Notes: generated from the letters alone by a model not told the origin. A stretch of 64,000 bases of DNA from G963665925 sp050596425 (GCF_050596425.1 NZ_CP192292.1:4154001-4218000); one strand, 5' to 3'. Counted from the stretch's first letter, positions 51,679 through 62,062 are shown. Numbers and translations are program-made.

Positions 51679-53280
51679 CTATTCAGTCACAGCTTTAAGA
51701 AAATCCATTGATTGACCTTTTAAAGCAGATTTAATCGCAGTATATGAATTGATACCATGCTTAGCCATAGTTCCTAGATAAGACATAATTCTTACAAAAG
51801 TATCTGCACCTTCTTTGGTTCTGAAAGTTCCTGATACCTTTTGTTTCACTTTAATCATTCGGACATCACGCTCTGCTTGGTTATTATCAAAGGGAACATT
51901 GAAGTCATTTATAAATAGACAGACTTCCCCCTTGTGGGATGCAAAGCGTTCAATCAAAGCTCTGATTTTACCTTTTTTATGGCGACCACGTTTACCTTTA
52001 GGTTTATCAGGTATTGGATTCGCCTTTATGGCTTCTTCTACGATGGCATCGTATTTTGAATTGAAATATTTCAATTGATACTCGCTTAAAGTTGTATAAC
52101 CATCATTCTTTAAGGTATCCTTTAGATTTTTCATCTCAAGAAGCAGATTGATCATATTTTCAGCCCATATCTGTTCTGGATAATTTTCTATTACACCAGT
52201 CAGTTCCCTTAATAGGTGTGCATTGCAGATTCCATGATCAACGTTTTTATATGTAAAATACGGTTTCCAAAAGTCATGTATCGCTATACCTTTAAACTCA
52301 GGGAGGATACCACTTGAGTCCATCCCTATTGATCCCCGCTTTTCTTCTACTGTCAAATAAGTGAAGTGGGTATTTGAAGCATTATGAACCCAGTGAAGTT
52401 TTTTATCTACACGTAAACCTGTTTCATCAAAATGAGCAAGATCTAGTGACTTGACCTTGTCACGAATAAGATTTACGGTATCTTCTAGTTTTTCACTTAC
52501 ATTGGTAACCATAGAATGAATTGTACCTGTACTAATGGGCAGATTGAATACTGCGCTTAAAATATCATGAGTACGTTTGATGCCTACCATACCAGCAGTA
52601 TTTAGTGTAACAGCAAGCGCTTTCAAATTGTCACCATACTGAACACGCCCTTTGATAGACTCTGGAAACACACCAGATATGACTTCATTGTTTCTATAGG
52701 AACATTCACATGTCATTACCTGATGAGCTGTAACCTTTGTATCAATAATGATATCGATATTATATCTAGTTTCAGAAACCTGACATGCATCACACTGTTT
52801 TTTAAACGGACAGTTATTACATTCTTTCGGAAAATGCTGTACTGTTTCATCAGGAGTTTTCATAAGTTTAAGTCCGTTGCCTTTGTGCCCTTTCTGAGCA
52901 CCGGCAGATTTGCCGGAAGGCTTGCGTAAACTCTTTGGTTTAGGTTTTTTAAGCCCATCGCTTGAAGGAGGTTTAGAACTGTTATTGCTGTTTTTATTGA
53001 GGCTTTCCTTCAAGGTCTTGATGGTTTCTGCTTGCTCAGCATTAGTGGCTATCAGACTATTAATAATATCAGTTTGATTGTTGATTGTGTCAGTTTGATT
53101 GTTGATTGTGTCAGTTTGATTGTTGATTGTGTCAGTTTGATTGTTGATTGTGTCGGTTTGATTGTTGATTGTGTCGGTTTGATTGTTGATTGTCGTCGTT
53201 AAAGATTCAACAGCAGCGGTAAGTGTGTTAATTTTATCCATTAGCTCTTTAGTTGTTTTTGAAGAAAAATCGTTATTCAT
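51679..53280 (-). CDS. tnpC: IS66-family transposase TnpC
   Basis: 533 residues. Residues 25-75 are a coiled coil of six exact copies of the heptad TINNQTD, then SLIATNAEQAETIKTLKESL. A Ser/Lys/Pro-rich segment (SSKPPSSDGLKKPKPKS) and a Cys-rich zinc-finger region with CNNCPFKKQCDAC follow. The DDE catalytic core carries AHFDETGLRVD, then IHDFWKPYF, then NDFNVPFDNNQAERDVRM. It is intact, with a good ribosome site (GAGGAG). It cuts and joins the element's ends as a multimer. Confidence 0.95.
   Translation of the reverse strand: MNNDFSSKTTKELMDKINTLTAAVESLTTTINNQTDTINNQTDTINNQTDTINNQTDTINNQTDTINNQTDIINSLIATNAEQAETIKTLKESLNKNSNNSSKPPSSDGLKKPKPKSLRKPSGKSAGAQKGHKGNGLKLMKTPDETVQHFPKECNNCPFKKQCDACQVSETRYNIDIIIDTKVTAHQVMTCECSYRNNEVISGVFPESIKGRVQYGDNLKALAVTLNTAGMVGIKRTHDILSAVFNLPISTGTIHSMVTNVSEKLEDTVNLIRDKVKSLDLAHFDETGLRVDKKLHWVHNASNTHFTYLTVEEKRGSIGMDSSGILPEFKGIAIHDFWKPYFTYKNVDHGICNAHLLRELTGVIENYPEQIWAENMINLLLEMKNLKDTLKNDGYTTLSEYQLKYFNSKYDAIVEEAIKANPIPDKPKGKRGRHKKGKIRALIERFASHKGEVCLFINDFNVPFDNNQAERDVRMIKVKQKVSGTFRTKEGADTFVRIMSYLGTMAKHGINSYTAIKSALKGQSMDFLKAVTE
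53068..53193 (-). repeat. Six tandem 21-bp repeats inside tnpC
   Basis: Six consecutive 21-bp units that differ only at one or two bases encode the heptad TINNQTD. The array is in frame and probably varies in copy number by slippage, lengthening or shortening the coiled coil. Confidence 0.95.
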
Positions 53281-53471
53281 GCTGCTATCTCCTCTCTTTT
53301 TTTAGCTACTTATATTATAGCATAAAATGAGGTTAAAATCCAGTATTTTCAATAGTTACAACTGGATTTTAAAAGAAAAAAACAGGCTATTTTTCTTTGC
53401 GGAGCAGAGTATAAAAGTACGAAAATCCAATAGTAAATATCCTAGATATTTTCACCTGTCTGAATAGTTAC

Positions 53472-53479
53472 CAAAGGAT
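53472..53479. repeat. Target-site duplication, right
   Basis: CAAAGGAT, identical to the copy at 51667-51674. Confidence 0.9.
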
Positions 53480-53526
53480 ATGATAAAACACTTTGAGTCA
53501 ACTTCAATCAATATCCGAATCATAGA

Positions 53527-56500
53527 TTACAGACTTTCAATAGCTTTAAGCAGTCTGTACACCATAACAGCGGCTTCCGCTCTTGTTGAGTTTTGCTTTG
53601 GCGTGTAGTTTTCCGTTGCCATGTCTTCTAAAATACCTAGGGCATGGGCTTTGGCTATGGCCTGTAGAGCCCAAGCGCTCATTTCATTTGAATCTTTAAA
53701 GTTCATTGAAATATTTTCTACATTTTTATCGCTTAAGCTGTCAAAAGCGTTCATAACCATAACAGCCATTTGCTCTCTATTGATTGAATCATTTGGTCGC
53801 ATCTGACCATTATATCCACTCATGAAGCCATTTGTAACGGCCATTTTTAGGACGTCTTCATACCACTGTCCATCAACATCTGTGAAGGAAAGAGACGTGT
53901 TGGTTTCGTAGGCTTCAACAGCATTACAAAGGATTGCAGCAAACTCTGCTCTTGTGATCTCCTTTTCTGGTCTGAAGCTTCCGTCCATGTATCCGCTAAT
54001 AACCTTTCTAGACGCCAATGTTTCTATGGCATTTTTCTTCCACGGCTCTTGTGGTGCATCTGCGAAGGATGCTGACACACTCATAGCAACAAACTTACCA
54101 AGTTCTTTTGTCTTAAAGGCAATGGTTTCTGTTTCTGGGTTATAGAATCCACCCACTGGTTCCCACACACTGTTTTGAATATCAAATCTATATACAATTA
54201 GAGTTTCTGGCGAAAGCACTTTTTCACCATCGACCTTCATCGTAACTGTGGCCATAGATTTCAGTGTGTTTTCATCTGATGATAAGTCTACAACATCTGA
54301 TGCCACATGAACGCCCACTTGAGAAGACAGGACGCTTTCATCTGCTGCATAGCGTTTGTAGACAACTTGGTTTTCTAGAGTTTCACCTGATTTTGCTGGT
54401 GAAAGAACCATAAAGCCATCCTCAAACATAAGGGTATTATTATGGGCTTGTCTAGTTTCAAAGGCCTTGTACAAGCCCCCTTGTGGTGTTGGTTCATTTG
54501 TAACGGTGATTGTTGAGTCGCCACCCGATCCACCTGATGATTTTTTCTTGCTCTTTTTATTATTATCATTTTTGTTGCTGCTATTATTATTACTATTTGA
54601 CTCAGACTTTATTTCAAAACTTTGCTTGTATAATTCTGTGTTGCCTCCTAAGTCAGTGGCTTCAATTTCCACAAGATATGTGCCAACCGCTGTAAATGTC
54701 TGACCCGATAACAAGTCTTGCTTTTGTCCATTACCATACTGAATGCTTGCAGTATATGCGTTTAGGTTGATGTCAGTCACCGTATAATTGACTTGAACGT
54801 CTCCTGTGTTGCTTGAAGCAAATCCGCTCACTGAAATTTCTGGCTTTGTGGTATCAATAACAAATGTCTTTTCAGTTGTTGCAAATTTGCCACCTCTAAC
54901 CGCAGTCACACTTAACATATAAGTGCCATCCTCACTTAATGCGGTCTCATTTTCAAAAGAAAGGCTCTGACCGTCTTTTGTAAGACTTGTTGTAACATTA
55001 GCATCCTCTGGGGAAGCTCCAACACTAAGAGTAACGCTTTCATTTGTATACATGCTTTCAGGCAGTCCGTCTATCTTAATTTCAGGGACTTCCCTATCAA
55101 CTATAAATGTTAGTGACTCTGTTGTGAAGTTGCCTGCTTGGTCTTCTGCTGTCACGTCTAGTTGGTAAGTGTCACTACCAGTCTCCGTTGACGTCACTAT
55201 TGTCTTCCCATCGTTCATTTCATATGAACCGTATAGGTCATTATTTTTATAAAGACGACCACTCCATGTTTTTAAATCAGTGTCACTTGAAGCTATTGCT
55301 ATAGCTGTATTCTTAGCGAGTATGTCATTTTTAGCCGCCCCATCAATACTTATAGATGGTCCTTCTGTATCTAAACGAACTTTTTCAGTGATCTTTTCTG
55401 AAATGTTACCCGCTTCATCGACCGCTGTAAATTCAAAGACATTGTCGCCTTCTGATAGGTTAAAATCTATTTCTAGCTCACTTCCAGTCATTTCACTGGT
55501 CTGTCCATTATGATTGATCGATATAGCTTTGAAGTTTTTATCAGAAGATTGAACCTCAAAGACCGCTTGATCTTGTCTTGTCAACGCGTCCGTCTGAAGA
55601 GTTACTTGAAGGCTTGGTCTAGTGCTGTCAAGTTCCATTTCAAAGGATGGATTCTCTGCTGACGTATTGCCTGATTTGTCTACAGCACTTATCTTGATGG
55701 TATTGTCACCCTCTTCAAGGTGTGCTGTAAGAGTCCCAGCGTCCTCAATTTCAAATGTTTCTTGTTGTTTTTCATTGACATAAACAGTTACCTCAACAGG
55801 TTCGTCTGTTGTGATATTCATATCCAGACTTTCTGTTGATGTTAAACCATATTCCAGTTCATCTACATCAATACGTGGTGCAGTTGTATCCGATTGTGCC
55901 CCATAAGTTGAGAAGTGAACCAGCATCGCCACGAGCTCACCGGGCTGAATGCTTACACGAACTTCTTCACCACTTGGTGATGTGAAAGTGTGGTCTAAAG
56001 GTGCTTGACCTGGATTATAGAAACTGTCTCCGTGCGCTTGGCTCTTATCAAGAGCTAGCCAAACATTATCCTCTTCGTTGAGATAATAGAGTTTTGTACT
56101 TTCATTATGGTCTGTGCCAATGTCAAATCGTACAAGGACATAATCTTTAATTTCTGCATCCGAATCCAGGCTGAAGTCTACGGGTTCAGAAACAAAGTTC
56201 TTTCCTGACTCTGCTTCCACATCAACTGTTGAAACGGCTAGTTTTGTTTCTTTTGTAAAGGCTGCCTTGGCCAGGGTCATAGACTCACTGATCTCTGCGT
56301 TTTCAAGGGTCTCGTTTTCACCAATTGAAAGCTTTGACAGACTGCCTGTCCCCATATTTCCAAACTTATCATATCCTCTTACAAGTATTTTATTGGCGCC
56401 TGATGACAAGTCCCCAACAGATACTTGGGTTTGAGTTTCAGCCTTTATATCATCAATAGTCTGCCACTGGCCGTCATTGATTTTAAGACTGACTCTCGTC

Positions 56501-59500
56501 AAATCTTCATTTGAAAGTATGGACACTTGAGACTTGTCTTCTGTTTCACCAACCTTCACTCTTGGCTTTGTAAAGTCTGCAGTCACTTCAAGCTCTGTGG
56601 CCTCTGACATATTTCCGGCATCATCCTTTGTGATCAATAGGAAGGTGTTTAGCCCTTCTCTCACATTCACCTGTATGCCATTTGACAGTTCACGTGGAAA
56701 AACACTTGCAATCTGAATTTTCTTTTCACCTTGCTTCTTAAAGATGATGGTTTTCCCTGTCTCTGAATGCCCCAAGACATTTACACTTTTATCCTTAGTC
56801 GTAAAATTGGAAATGTAAAGACTTGGTGGGTTTGGTTTTACATTATCCCAGTTCACTGTAATTTCTTTTATTTCTGATGCATTGCCCACAGAATTTACTG
56901 CCTTTAGATAAATGCTTTCTATAACTTCGTCTTTTCCTTCACCCGCTAAGACAATAAGACCTGTTTCATCCACTCTTTCTGTTAGAGCATCTTTTGAAAA
57001 CCCATACATGATTTCATCGGCATTTGACTTAACAACCAGTTTGGCTGTGTCTTCAACCAGATATCCATTTGATATCTTTGTATCTGCAGATAGATAGGCC
57101 GTTAAAGTTGGGGCCTTATTATCCACCAAAACACCTTCCATTTGGTTGATTGTAGTATTGCCCGCTTCATCTGTTGCCTTCATGTGTACCCTATAAGTTC
57201 CATTCGCATTTTCTGGAACAGTCCATATAAAAGTGACACGACTTCCTTCATTTGACCCGTCTTTTACTGTTTGAAGGTTGCCTATGCCTGGAATGAAAGC
57301 CTGGACTGTCACATTTTCGCTATACTCTGCTGAAACTTCAAGTGTGTTTCCACCTGTAACAGAAGCTGTGACCGGCTTTCCATCTATACTAATTGCAGAC
57401 TCTTTTAGACTTGCTGGCGTTTTATCAATCCAGTCCACCTTGGCCACTGTTTTAGTAATGTTTCCAGCCTTGTCTTTTACTTCAAAGGTATGGGTTCCAT
57501 TGTCTTCAAATATGAAATAGGCTCCACCTGACACAATCTCATACGCCTCATCAACATCATAGCTCACAAGCACATTTCGATTGCTTGCCTTGTGTGTGGA
57601 GTAACTCAGAGTCACGACTGGAGGTGTTTTATCTAGTATAATCGACGCCGTGTGGGTTGCAACATTGCCCGCTTCATCTGCTGCCAAAATGGTAATGACA
57701 TTTTCCTCGTCTTCAAACTCAATTATGACTTGCCCAGAGGCATCAACGTCATATTCATCTCCATTACATTCAACGATTAAATCCGTCACAACTGTATTAT
57801 CTGTTGCAGTTACAGTAAATTTAAAAGTCTCTTTATTTGTAAACCCATCAGCAAGGTCTGTTTCAATAACTGGTTTTTCATGGTCTATCCAGTCTACAGT
57901 CGCCTTGGCTATGGGACTCCACTCATCTGTTTCAGACTTCTTAAACCGGGCATAAACATTTGTGTTTTTATCAATGTTTAAACCTGAAGTGCGTTCCCAC
58001 GGACCATCTCCAATCTTCATCTCGATAATTGGCATGCTCTGAGGTTCTACCCAGCATGTTACAAAGCCTTGGGTCGGTGTTTCAGAAGAAAACTTTATAA
58101 GGGGCTGTCCATCAGTTGGCGCTTCTTCAAATCGTAGTACTGGTGATGCACTCGTGACTTGACCATCACCATTTACAACCACTATTTCTTTTGTAGACTG
58201 TTCCATCACACCGAGTTCATCATAATTGTAGGCTTTTGCATATAGGGTATACTGGCCTTCATCCAGGTTTCCTAAATAGAAAACATTCAAGTATTCTGGG
58301 TCTTCATTTGACCGTCTTTCTCTGAACTCTGTTGTATCGACTAGGGTATCATCCCTATACACATATACTTTTCCGTATAGCTCTTCTTGATTCTCAGGAA
58401 GCTTTGCCTTGCCCTTAACCTGGGCCGTTGGCAGTTCCCACTGGTCATAAGTTTTCCCTTTGAAAACCTGACCATTTACATAAACTTTTTCCCCGTCGTA
58501 TTTGAAATTGCGCCACTGTGAAGCAGCCACTCCAACATCATTATTTTCACTAATGGCTCTGATACGGCCCTCAAATGGTGTTTCGCCTTCAATTTCTTCT
58601 ATGCGAATATAAGGACCAGATGATGACGTACCCATGCCATCTAGATTTTCAGATTCAATTTCAAAATCTATGCCGCCAAGGTCTTCAACTTCTGAAGTGA
58701 ACTGCGCATTATATAATGATTCTTTCAGAACAATTTCATTTTTATCTATACTCCAAATACCATCTGTCACGGTAAACTCTTTTATAAGACTTTCAAAGGC
58801 AAACCACTCTGGAAGTTCTGGGAAAATCCAAATATCATAACTTCCATCTGCAAGGTCTGGAAGCTGAACTTGACCATTTGAATTAAGATCATGTTCCCAT
58901 GTGTAGGTTTCTTGGCGGTCATCAATAGACTCAATTAGAACCCAGACATCTTCATCCAGTTCCATTAGTGTTCCGTCATCTAGACGGCCTTTTACTGTTG
59001 TTGGGTTTTCTAGTTTTTCTTCAACAAGAAGGACCACTTCATCAACCCATTGACCATCTTTACAAATTTGTTCATAGTTATCCACTTCCACAAATAAAGG
59101 TATGCTCAGACTACCCTCTGCATCGTCTAGCTCTGCAATTATATAGTACTCACCCTCTTCATATAGGGGCACATTGAACATGCCGTCATCATTTAAGTAT
59201 GTGTAATCAACAAATTCTATGTCATCCTCTGGTGTCCCATTTGTAAATTGATCTGCCTCATAGACGTAAACAATACCTGTTGTACTTTCTTTTCCATTAG
59301 CGTATACAACTTTCCCATCAGTATGACTGCCAATGATGTCAACATCGTATCTTGAGCCAATAGAATACTCACGTCCATCAATTATAAATTTTGACCCGTC
59401 GTAGTAAAACTGTATATAACCTGTTGAACCGTCCGGCAATCCGTCAATATCAAAGAGATTCATTTCAAACTCAATCGGCAGTGTGATGTTTTCACCAAAA

Positions 59501-61839
59501 CTTGTTATATAGAACTCATCACTATAATTTTCCCAGCTTATTTCAATATCTTGGTTCGATTCAATATCGGCAAACATATTATAACTGTCTCTACCGGTAT
59601 CAAGTCCCAGAAGATATCGTTCCATCAATATATCAAAATCTACGCTGTACTCACCATCTTTCACCTCAAAAATGTACTCAGGGGGAATCCAGTCATAAAC
59701 ATGTAAATTCTCGAAGATGATTTCATATTTTCCATCTGGAAGTTTTGGGATGAAAATACCTGTATTATAGAAATATTCTTCAAAAACTTCTTTTCGCGAG
59801 TTTGATGTTATTTCATATATTTCATACCAAAATCCCTCTTCATAAGATATCAATTTTCCTTGGTCTTCAACTAAAAGCCTAGCAAATTTGTGTAGGTTTG
59901 ATTCTGCAAACTTAAGTTGCCCCACTGGTTCAGAGTGCCCAGACTGACCATCAATATCAAACTCTATCTCATTAGACGGACTCAATATGTATTCATAGTC
60001 ATACGCCTTTGCTGTATAAGTCCCTTTAGGCAACTCAGGTAAATAGAATAGTCCATCCCCACGGGACATTGTTTCATATATGACCTCACCACTTCTTTCA
60101 ATTTCCACACGGAATTGACTTGGCATATCAAAGTTGTTGTAGAAATCAAAGAACTCATACGCTTCTCGCCCTGCTTGGTAGATTTCCTTTTCAAGAGCTT
60201 CGTCAACAAGTATTTCTCCAAAATAAGAAGGCGTTTGTAAATCAATCATTTGCTTAATACTTGGATTAATTTCTTCACCATTTAGAAAGACCCTATAAGG
60301 GTTTCGCTCGACTCTAAGATCAACCCATTCGGAATTGTCTACATTTTCATCGCCTTTATCAATAACGAATCTAAAACGGTCTTCTATAACAGATTCACTT
60401 CCCCAGTCGACCCAATCAATGACATGTGTGTTATCATATGACTGGCTAAAATCAATTCTGTCCGATATGTTTTCCACATCCACATTGACATGCTCAACCA
60501 CATTCTTGTCATAATTTGCATCAATGATCAGGTATGTCTTTGATAAAGGAAGATCATTCATTTCATCAATAGTCACACTGCCGTATGAATCACCTTCTAT
60601 CTTCATATGCCCCCAACCAAAGAAAGGATTGGTTTGAGCCTTTTTATAACGCCCTTCATTGACTTCTAAATCATAATCTCCGGGTGGTAGTTCTATGGAT
60701 ATTAGCCCATTCTCTGCTATGATTAGATCATCCATATAACCGCCTGTATAATAGCTTCCCCAAATAGAAACAGGAATATCTGCATCTGTAATATCATAAA
60801 TAGAACCATCATAATCTTCATACTGCAGTTGTGTTTCAAATGTGAAACACTCTCCATTATAGGCCTCTTCTAGGTCTATATAAATGGAGTCATAGTCAGT
60901 GGTTTGCAAATAGATTTTGCCTTCTAGCTTCATACCGTCCTGAGTGAAGAGGACTGCGCTTGCTTCGTATTCTCCATTTGGAAGCTCAGGAATAGTAAGC
61001 ATGAAATCATCCACTTCAAAAACTTCTTCATGGCTGCCATCAAGCTTGGTGAATTGTACAAAACCACTTTCAATATTTAAACTAGTATTGTACCAGTTCA
61101 GCACTATTTCATGGAATGGTTCATTAAGTTCCACTTGAATATGGTTTTCAAAGCTAAAAGGAGAACCTTCAAAGGTCATCCCCTCTGCCCTTGACCACTC
61201 AAAAGGAATCCAATCTGAGCATATATAGTCCATTCTGCTATGATTAACCAGTCTAAACCGACCATTTGTCGCCTCAGCACCGCTTAAATCAAGCGCTTCA
61301 ATACGAAGATAATTGCCTGATGCCGTCGACCAAACTGAGTCCACTTCCACATCTGCATTATCAAATTCAAATTGTAGCTCGGCCGCTTCTAAATTTTCAG
61401 CGGATTCTACAGCCACCTGGGCCTTATGTAAATCAATATCATCATCTACATAAAATGCTTCTGTTTCTTCATCCAAATACATCTTTACTTGAGTTTCTGA
61501 ATAAGGCAGAAGTGAATCGGGTGTTCTGCCCATCGCCAGTTTCACATCATAATAGCCTGGCTTCAAATCTGGCATTTTAAGCTCGCCGCTATTTGTGCCT
61601 GCTGTAAAAACTGTTTTATCCCCAAAGAAAACGACATCTATATCTTCTTCTATTGGAGTTCCCCCATCATAAGTTATTTCAATTGCACCGCCAGAAGTCA
61701 CTAAATGTTCATACTGACCACTCAATTCTTCTGGTTGGTTTACACCATTCTCCTCCAATGCATATGTTGTCGCAGGTAATGATGTGATCAGTAACATAAA
61801 ACACATCATAAACGACAATAATCTTTTCCCCTTTTTCAT
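53527..61839 (-). CDS. Giant SLH-domain surface protein, 2770 residues
   Basis: A secreted wall protein. The ATG at 61839 follows GAGAGG and is followed by a signal peptide ending near ATTYA; a reading from 61872 lacks a ribosome site. Residues about 30-1330 contain many copies of a beta-rich unit whose end reads LPDLxxGxYxxx or LPELPxGxYxxx. This suggests repeated SpaA- or carboxypeptidase-regulatory-like domains. Residues about 1330-2450 are bacterial Ig-like repeats, each opening with a D-K/R/T-TxP turn (DKTPPVVTL, DSTRPSLQV, DREVPEIKI, DTTKPEISV). A Ser/Asn/Lys linker then leads to ITVTNEPTPQG. The last 180 residues are three SLH repeats (ITRAEFAAILCNAV, INREQMAVMVMNAF, STRAEAAVMVYRLL). 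Likely an adhesin or a long surface fibre. Its transcript now runs into the IS66 element. Confidence 0.9.
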   Translation of the reverse strand: MKKGKRLLSFMMCFMLLITSLPATTYALEENGVNQPEELSGQYEHLVTSGGAIEITYDGGTPIEEDIDVVFFGDKTVFTAGTNSGELKMPDLKPGYYDVKLAMGRTPDSLLPYSETQVKMYLDEETEAFYVDDDIDLHKAQVAVESAENLEAAELQFEFDNADVEVDSVWSTASGNYLRIEALDLSGAEATNGRFRLVNHSRMDYICSDWIPFEWSRAEGMTFEGSPFSFENHIQVELNEPFHEIVLNWYNTSLNIESGFVQFTKLDGSHEEVFEVDDFMLTIPELPNGEYEASAVLFTQDGMKLEGKIYLQTTDYDSIYIDLEEAYNGECFTFETQLQYEDYDGSIYDITDADIPVSIWGSYYTGGYMDDLIIAENGLISIELPPGDYDLEVNEGRYKKAQTNPFFGWGHMKIEGDSYGSVTIDEMNDLPLSKTYLIIDANYDKNVVEHVNVDVENISDRIDFSQSYDNTHVIDWVDWGSESVIEDRFRFVIDKGDENVDNSEWVDLRVERNPYRVFLNGEEINPSIKQMIDLQTPSYFGEILVDEALEKEIYQAGREAYEFFDFYNNFDMPSQFRVEIERSGEVIYETMSRGDGLFYLPELPKGTYTAKAYDYEYILSPSNEIEFDIDGQSGHSEPVGQLKFAESNLHKFARLLVEDQGKLISYEEGFWYEIYEITSNSRKEVFEEYFYNTGIFIPKLPDGKYEIIFENLHVYDWIPPEYIFEVKDGEYSVDFDILMERYLLGLDTGRDSYNMFADIESNQDIEISWENYSDEFYITSFGENITLPIEFEMNLFDIDGLPDGSTGYIQFYYDGSKFIIDGREYSIGSRYDVDIIGSHTDGKVVYANGKESTTGIVYVYEADQFTNGTPEDDIEFVDYTYLNDDGMFNVPLYEEGEYYIIAELDDAEGSLSIPLFVEVDNYEQICKDGQWVDEVVLLVEEKLENPTTVKGRLDDGTLMELDEDVWVLIESIDDRQETYTWEHDLNSNGQVQLPDLADGSYDIWIFPELPEWFAFESLIKEFTVTDGIWSIDKNEIVLKESLYNAQFTSEVEDLGGIDFEIESENLDGMGTSSSGPYIRIEEIEGETPFEGRIRAISENNDVGVAASQWRNFKYDGEKVYVNGQVFKGKTYDQWELPTAQVKGKAKLPENQEELYGKVYVYRDDTLVDTTEFRERRSNEDPEYLNVFYLGNLDEGQYTLYAKAYNYDELGVMEQSTKEIVVVNGDGQVTSASPVLRFEEAPTDGQPLIKFSSETPTQGFVTCWVEPQSMPIIEMKIGDGPWERTSGLNIDKNTNVYARFKKSETDEWSPIAKATVDWIDHEKPVIETDLADGFTNKETFKFTVTATDNTVVTDLIVECNGDEYDVDASGQVIIEFEDEENVITILAADEAGNVATHTASIILDKTPPVVTLSYSTHKASNRNVLVSYDVDEAYEIVSGGAYFIFEDNGTHTFEVKDKAGNITKTVAKVDWIDKTPASLKESAISIDGKPVTASVTGGNTLEVSAEYSENVTVQAFIPGIGNLQTVKDGSNEGSRVTFIWTVPENANGTYRVHMKATDEAGNTTINQMEGVLVDNKAPTLTAYLSADTKISNGYLVEDTAKLVVKSNADEIMYGFSKDALTERVDETGLIVLAGEGKDEVIESIYLKAVNSVGNASEIKEITVNWDNVKPNPPSLYISNFTTKDKSVNVLGHSETGKTIIFKKQGEKKIQIASVFPRELSNGIQVNVREGLNTFLLITKDDAGNMSEATELEVTADFTKPRVKVGETEDKSQVSILSNEDLTRVSLKINDGQWQTIDDIKAETQTQVSVGDLSSGANKILVRGYDKFGNMGTGSLSKLSIGENETLENAEISESMTLAKAAFTKETKLAVSTVDVEAESGKNFVSEPVDFSLDSDAEIKDYVLVRFDIGTDHNESTKLYYLNEEDNVWLALDKSQAHGDSFYNPGQAPLDHTFTSPSGEEVRVSIQPGELVAMLVHFSTYGAQSDTTAPRIDVDELEYGLTSTESLDMNITTDEPVEVTVYVNEKQQETFEIEDAGTLTAHLEEGDNTIKISAVDKSGNTSAENPSFEMELDSTRPSLQVTLQTDALTRQDQAVFEVQSSDKNFKAISINHNGQTSEMTGSELEIDFNLSEGDNVFEFTAVDEAGNISEKITEKVRLDTEGPSISIDGAAKNDILAKNTAIAIASSDTDLKTWSGRLYKNNDLYGSYEMNDGKTIVTSTETGSDTYQLDVTAEDQAGNFTTESLTFIVDREVPEIKIDGLPESMYTNESVTLSVGASPEDANVTTSLTKDGQSLSFENETALSEDGTYMLSVTAVRGGKFATTEKTFVIDTTKPEISVSGFASSNTGDVQVNYTVTDINLNAYTASIQYGNGQKQDLLSGQTFTAVGTYLVEIEATDLGGNTELYKQSFEIKSESNSNNNSSNKNDNNKKSKKKSSGGSGGDSTITVTNEPTPQGGLYKAFETRQAHNNTLMFEDGFMVLSPAKSGETLENQVVYKRYAADESVLSSQVGVHVASDVVDLSSDENTLKSMATVTMKVDGEKVLSPETLIVYRFDIQNSVWEPVGGFYNPETETIAFKTKELGKFVAMSVSASFADAPQEPWKKNAIETLASRKVISGYMDGSFRPEKEITRAEFAAILCNAVEAYETNTSLSFTDVDGQWYEDVLKMAVTNGFMSGYNGQMRPNDSINREQMAVMVMNAFDSLSDKNVENISMNFKDSNEMSAWALQAIAKAHALGILEDMATENYTPKQNSTRAEAAVMVYRLLKAIESL

Positions 61840-61983
61840 TTTTTCACCTCTCGTTAATTTTTTGACTAGCATACCAACTCATTTAACCATCAATTTATTT
61901 TAGGAATGAATGTAAGCACCCATCCCCCATATATCAAGTCCGAATATCCAATTTAATCCTGCAAACATTTAATTTTCTCATAA
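61840..61983. other. Promoter region of the giant SLH gene
   Basis: 145 bases between the LytTR gene's terminator and the giant gene. No clear -35/-10 pair or LytTR-type direct repeat could be picked by eye. Confidence 0.35.
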
Positions 61984-62020
61984 AAAAAGCGAATCACCAA
62001 AGACCGGCAATTCGCATCTT
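61984..62020 (-). terminator. Terminator of the two-component operon
   Basis: The stem GCGAAT / ATTCGC, with an inner GCCGGTC loop region, is followed by seven T on the minus strand, about 45 bases after the response regulator stop. Confidence 0.85.
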
Positions 62021-62062
62021 ATTTACTTTCCTATTCAATTACTTTAGTCCTAGCGTTTCATC

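Larger units (their letters stand above)
51675..53471. mobile_element. IS66-family insertion sequence (single-gene type)
   Basis: A 1,797-bp element. The ends are imperfect inverted repeats that start GTAACTATTCAG, read inward from each side. Each end is flanked by the 8-bp direct repeat CAAAGGAT. Only one gene, a TnpC-type transposase, is present; the accessory tnpA and tnpB of larger IS66 elements are missing, as in the ISBst12 subgroup. The left terminal repeat overlaps the last codons of the transposase gene. Perfect duplications and an intact gene suggest recent insertion. Confidence 0.92.

Noticed and set aside
53068..53193. CRISPR-like or satellite array
   Set aside because: The 21-bp units are contiguous without spacers and encode an in-frame heptad repeat in the transposase.
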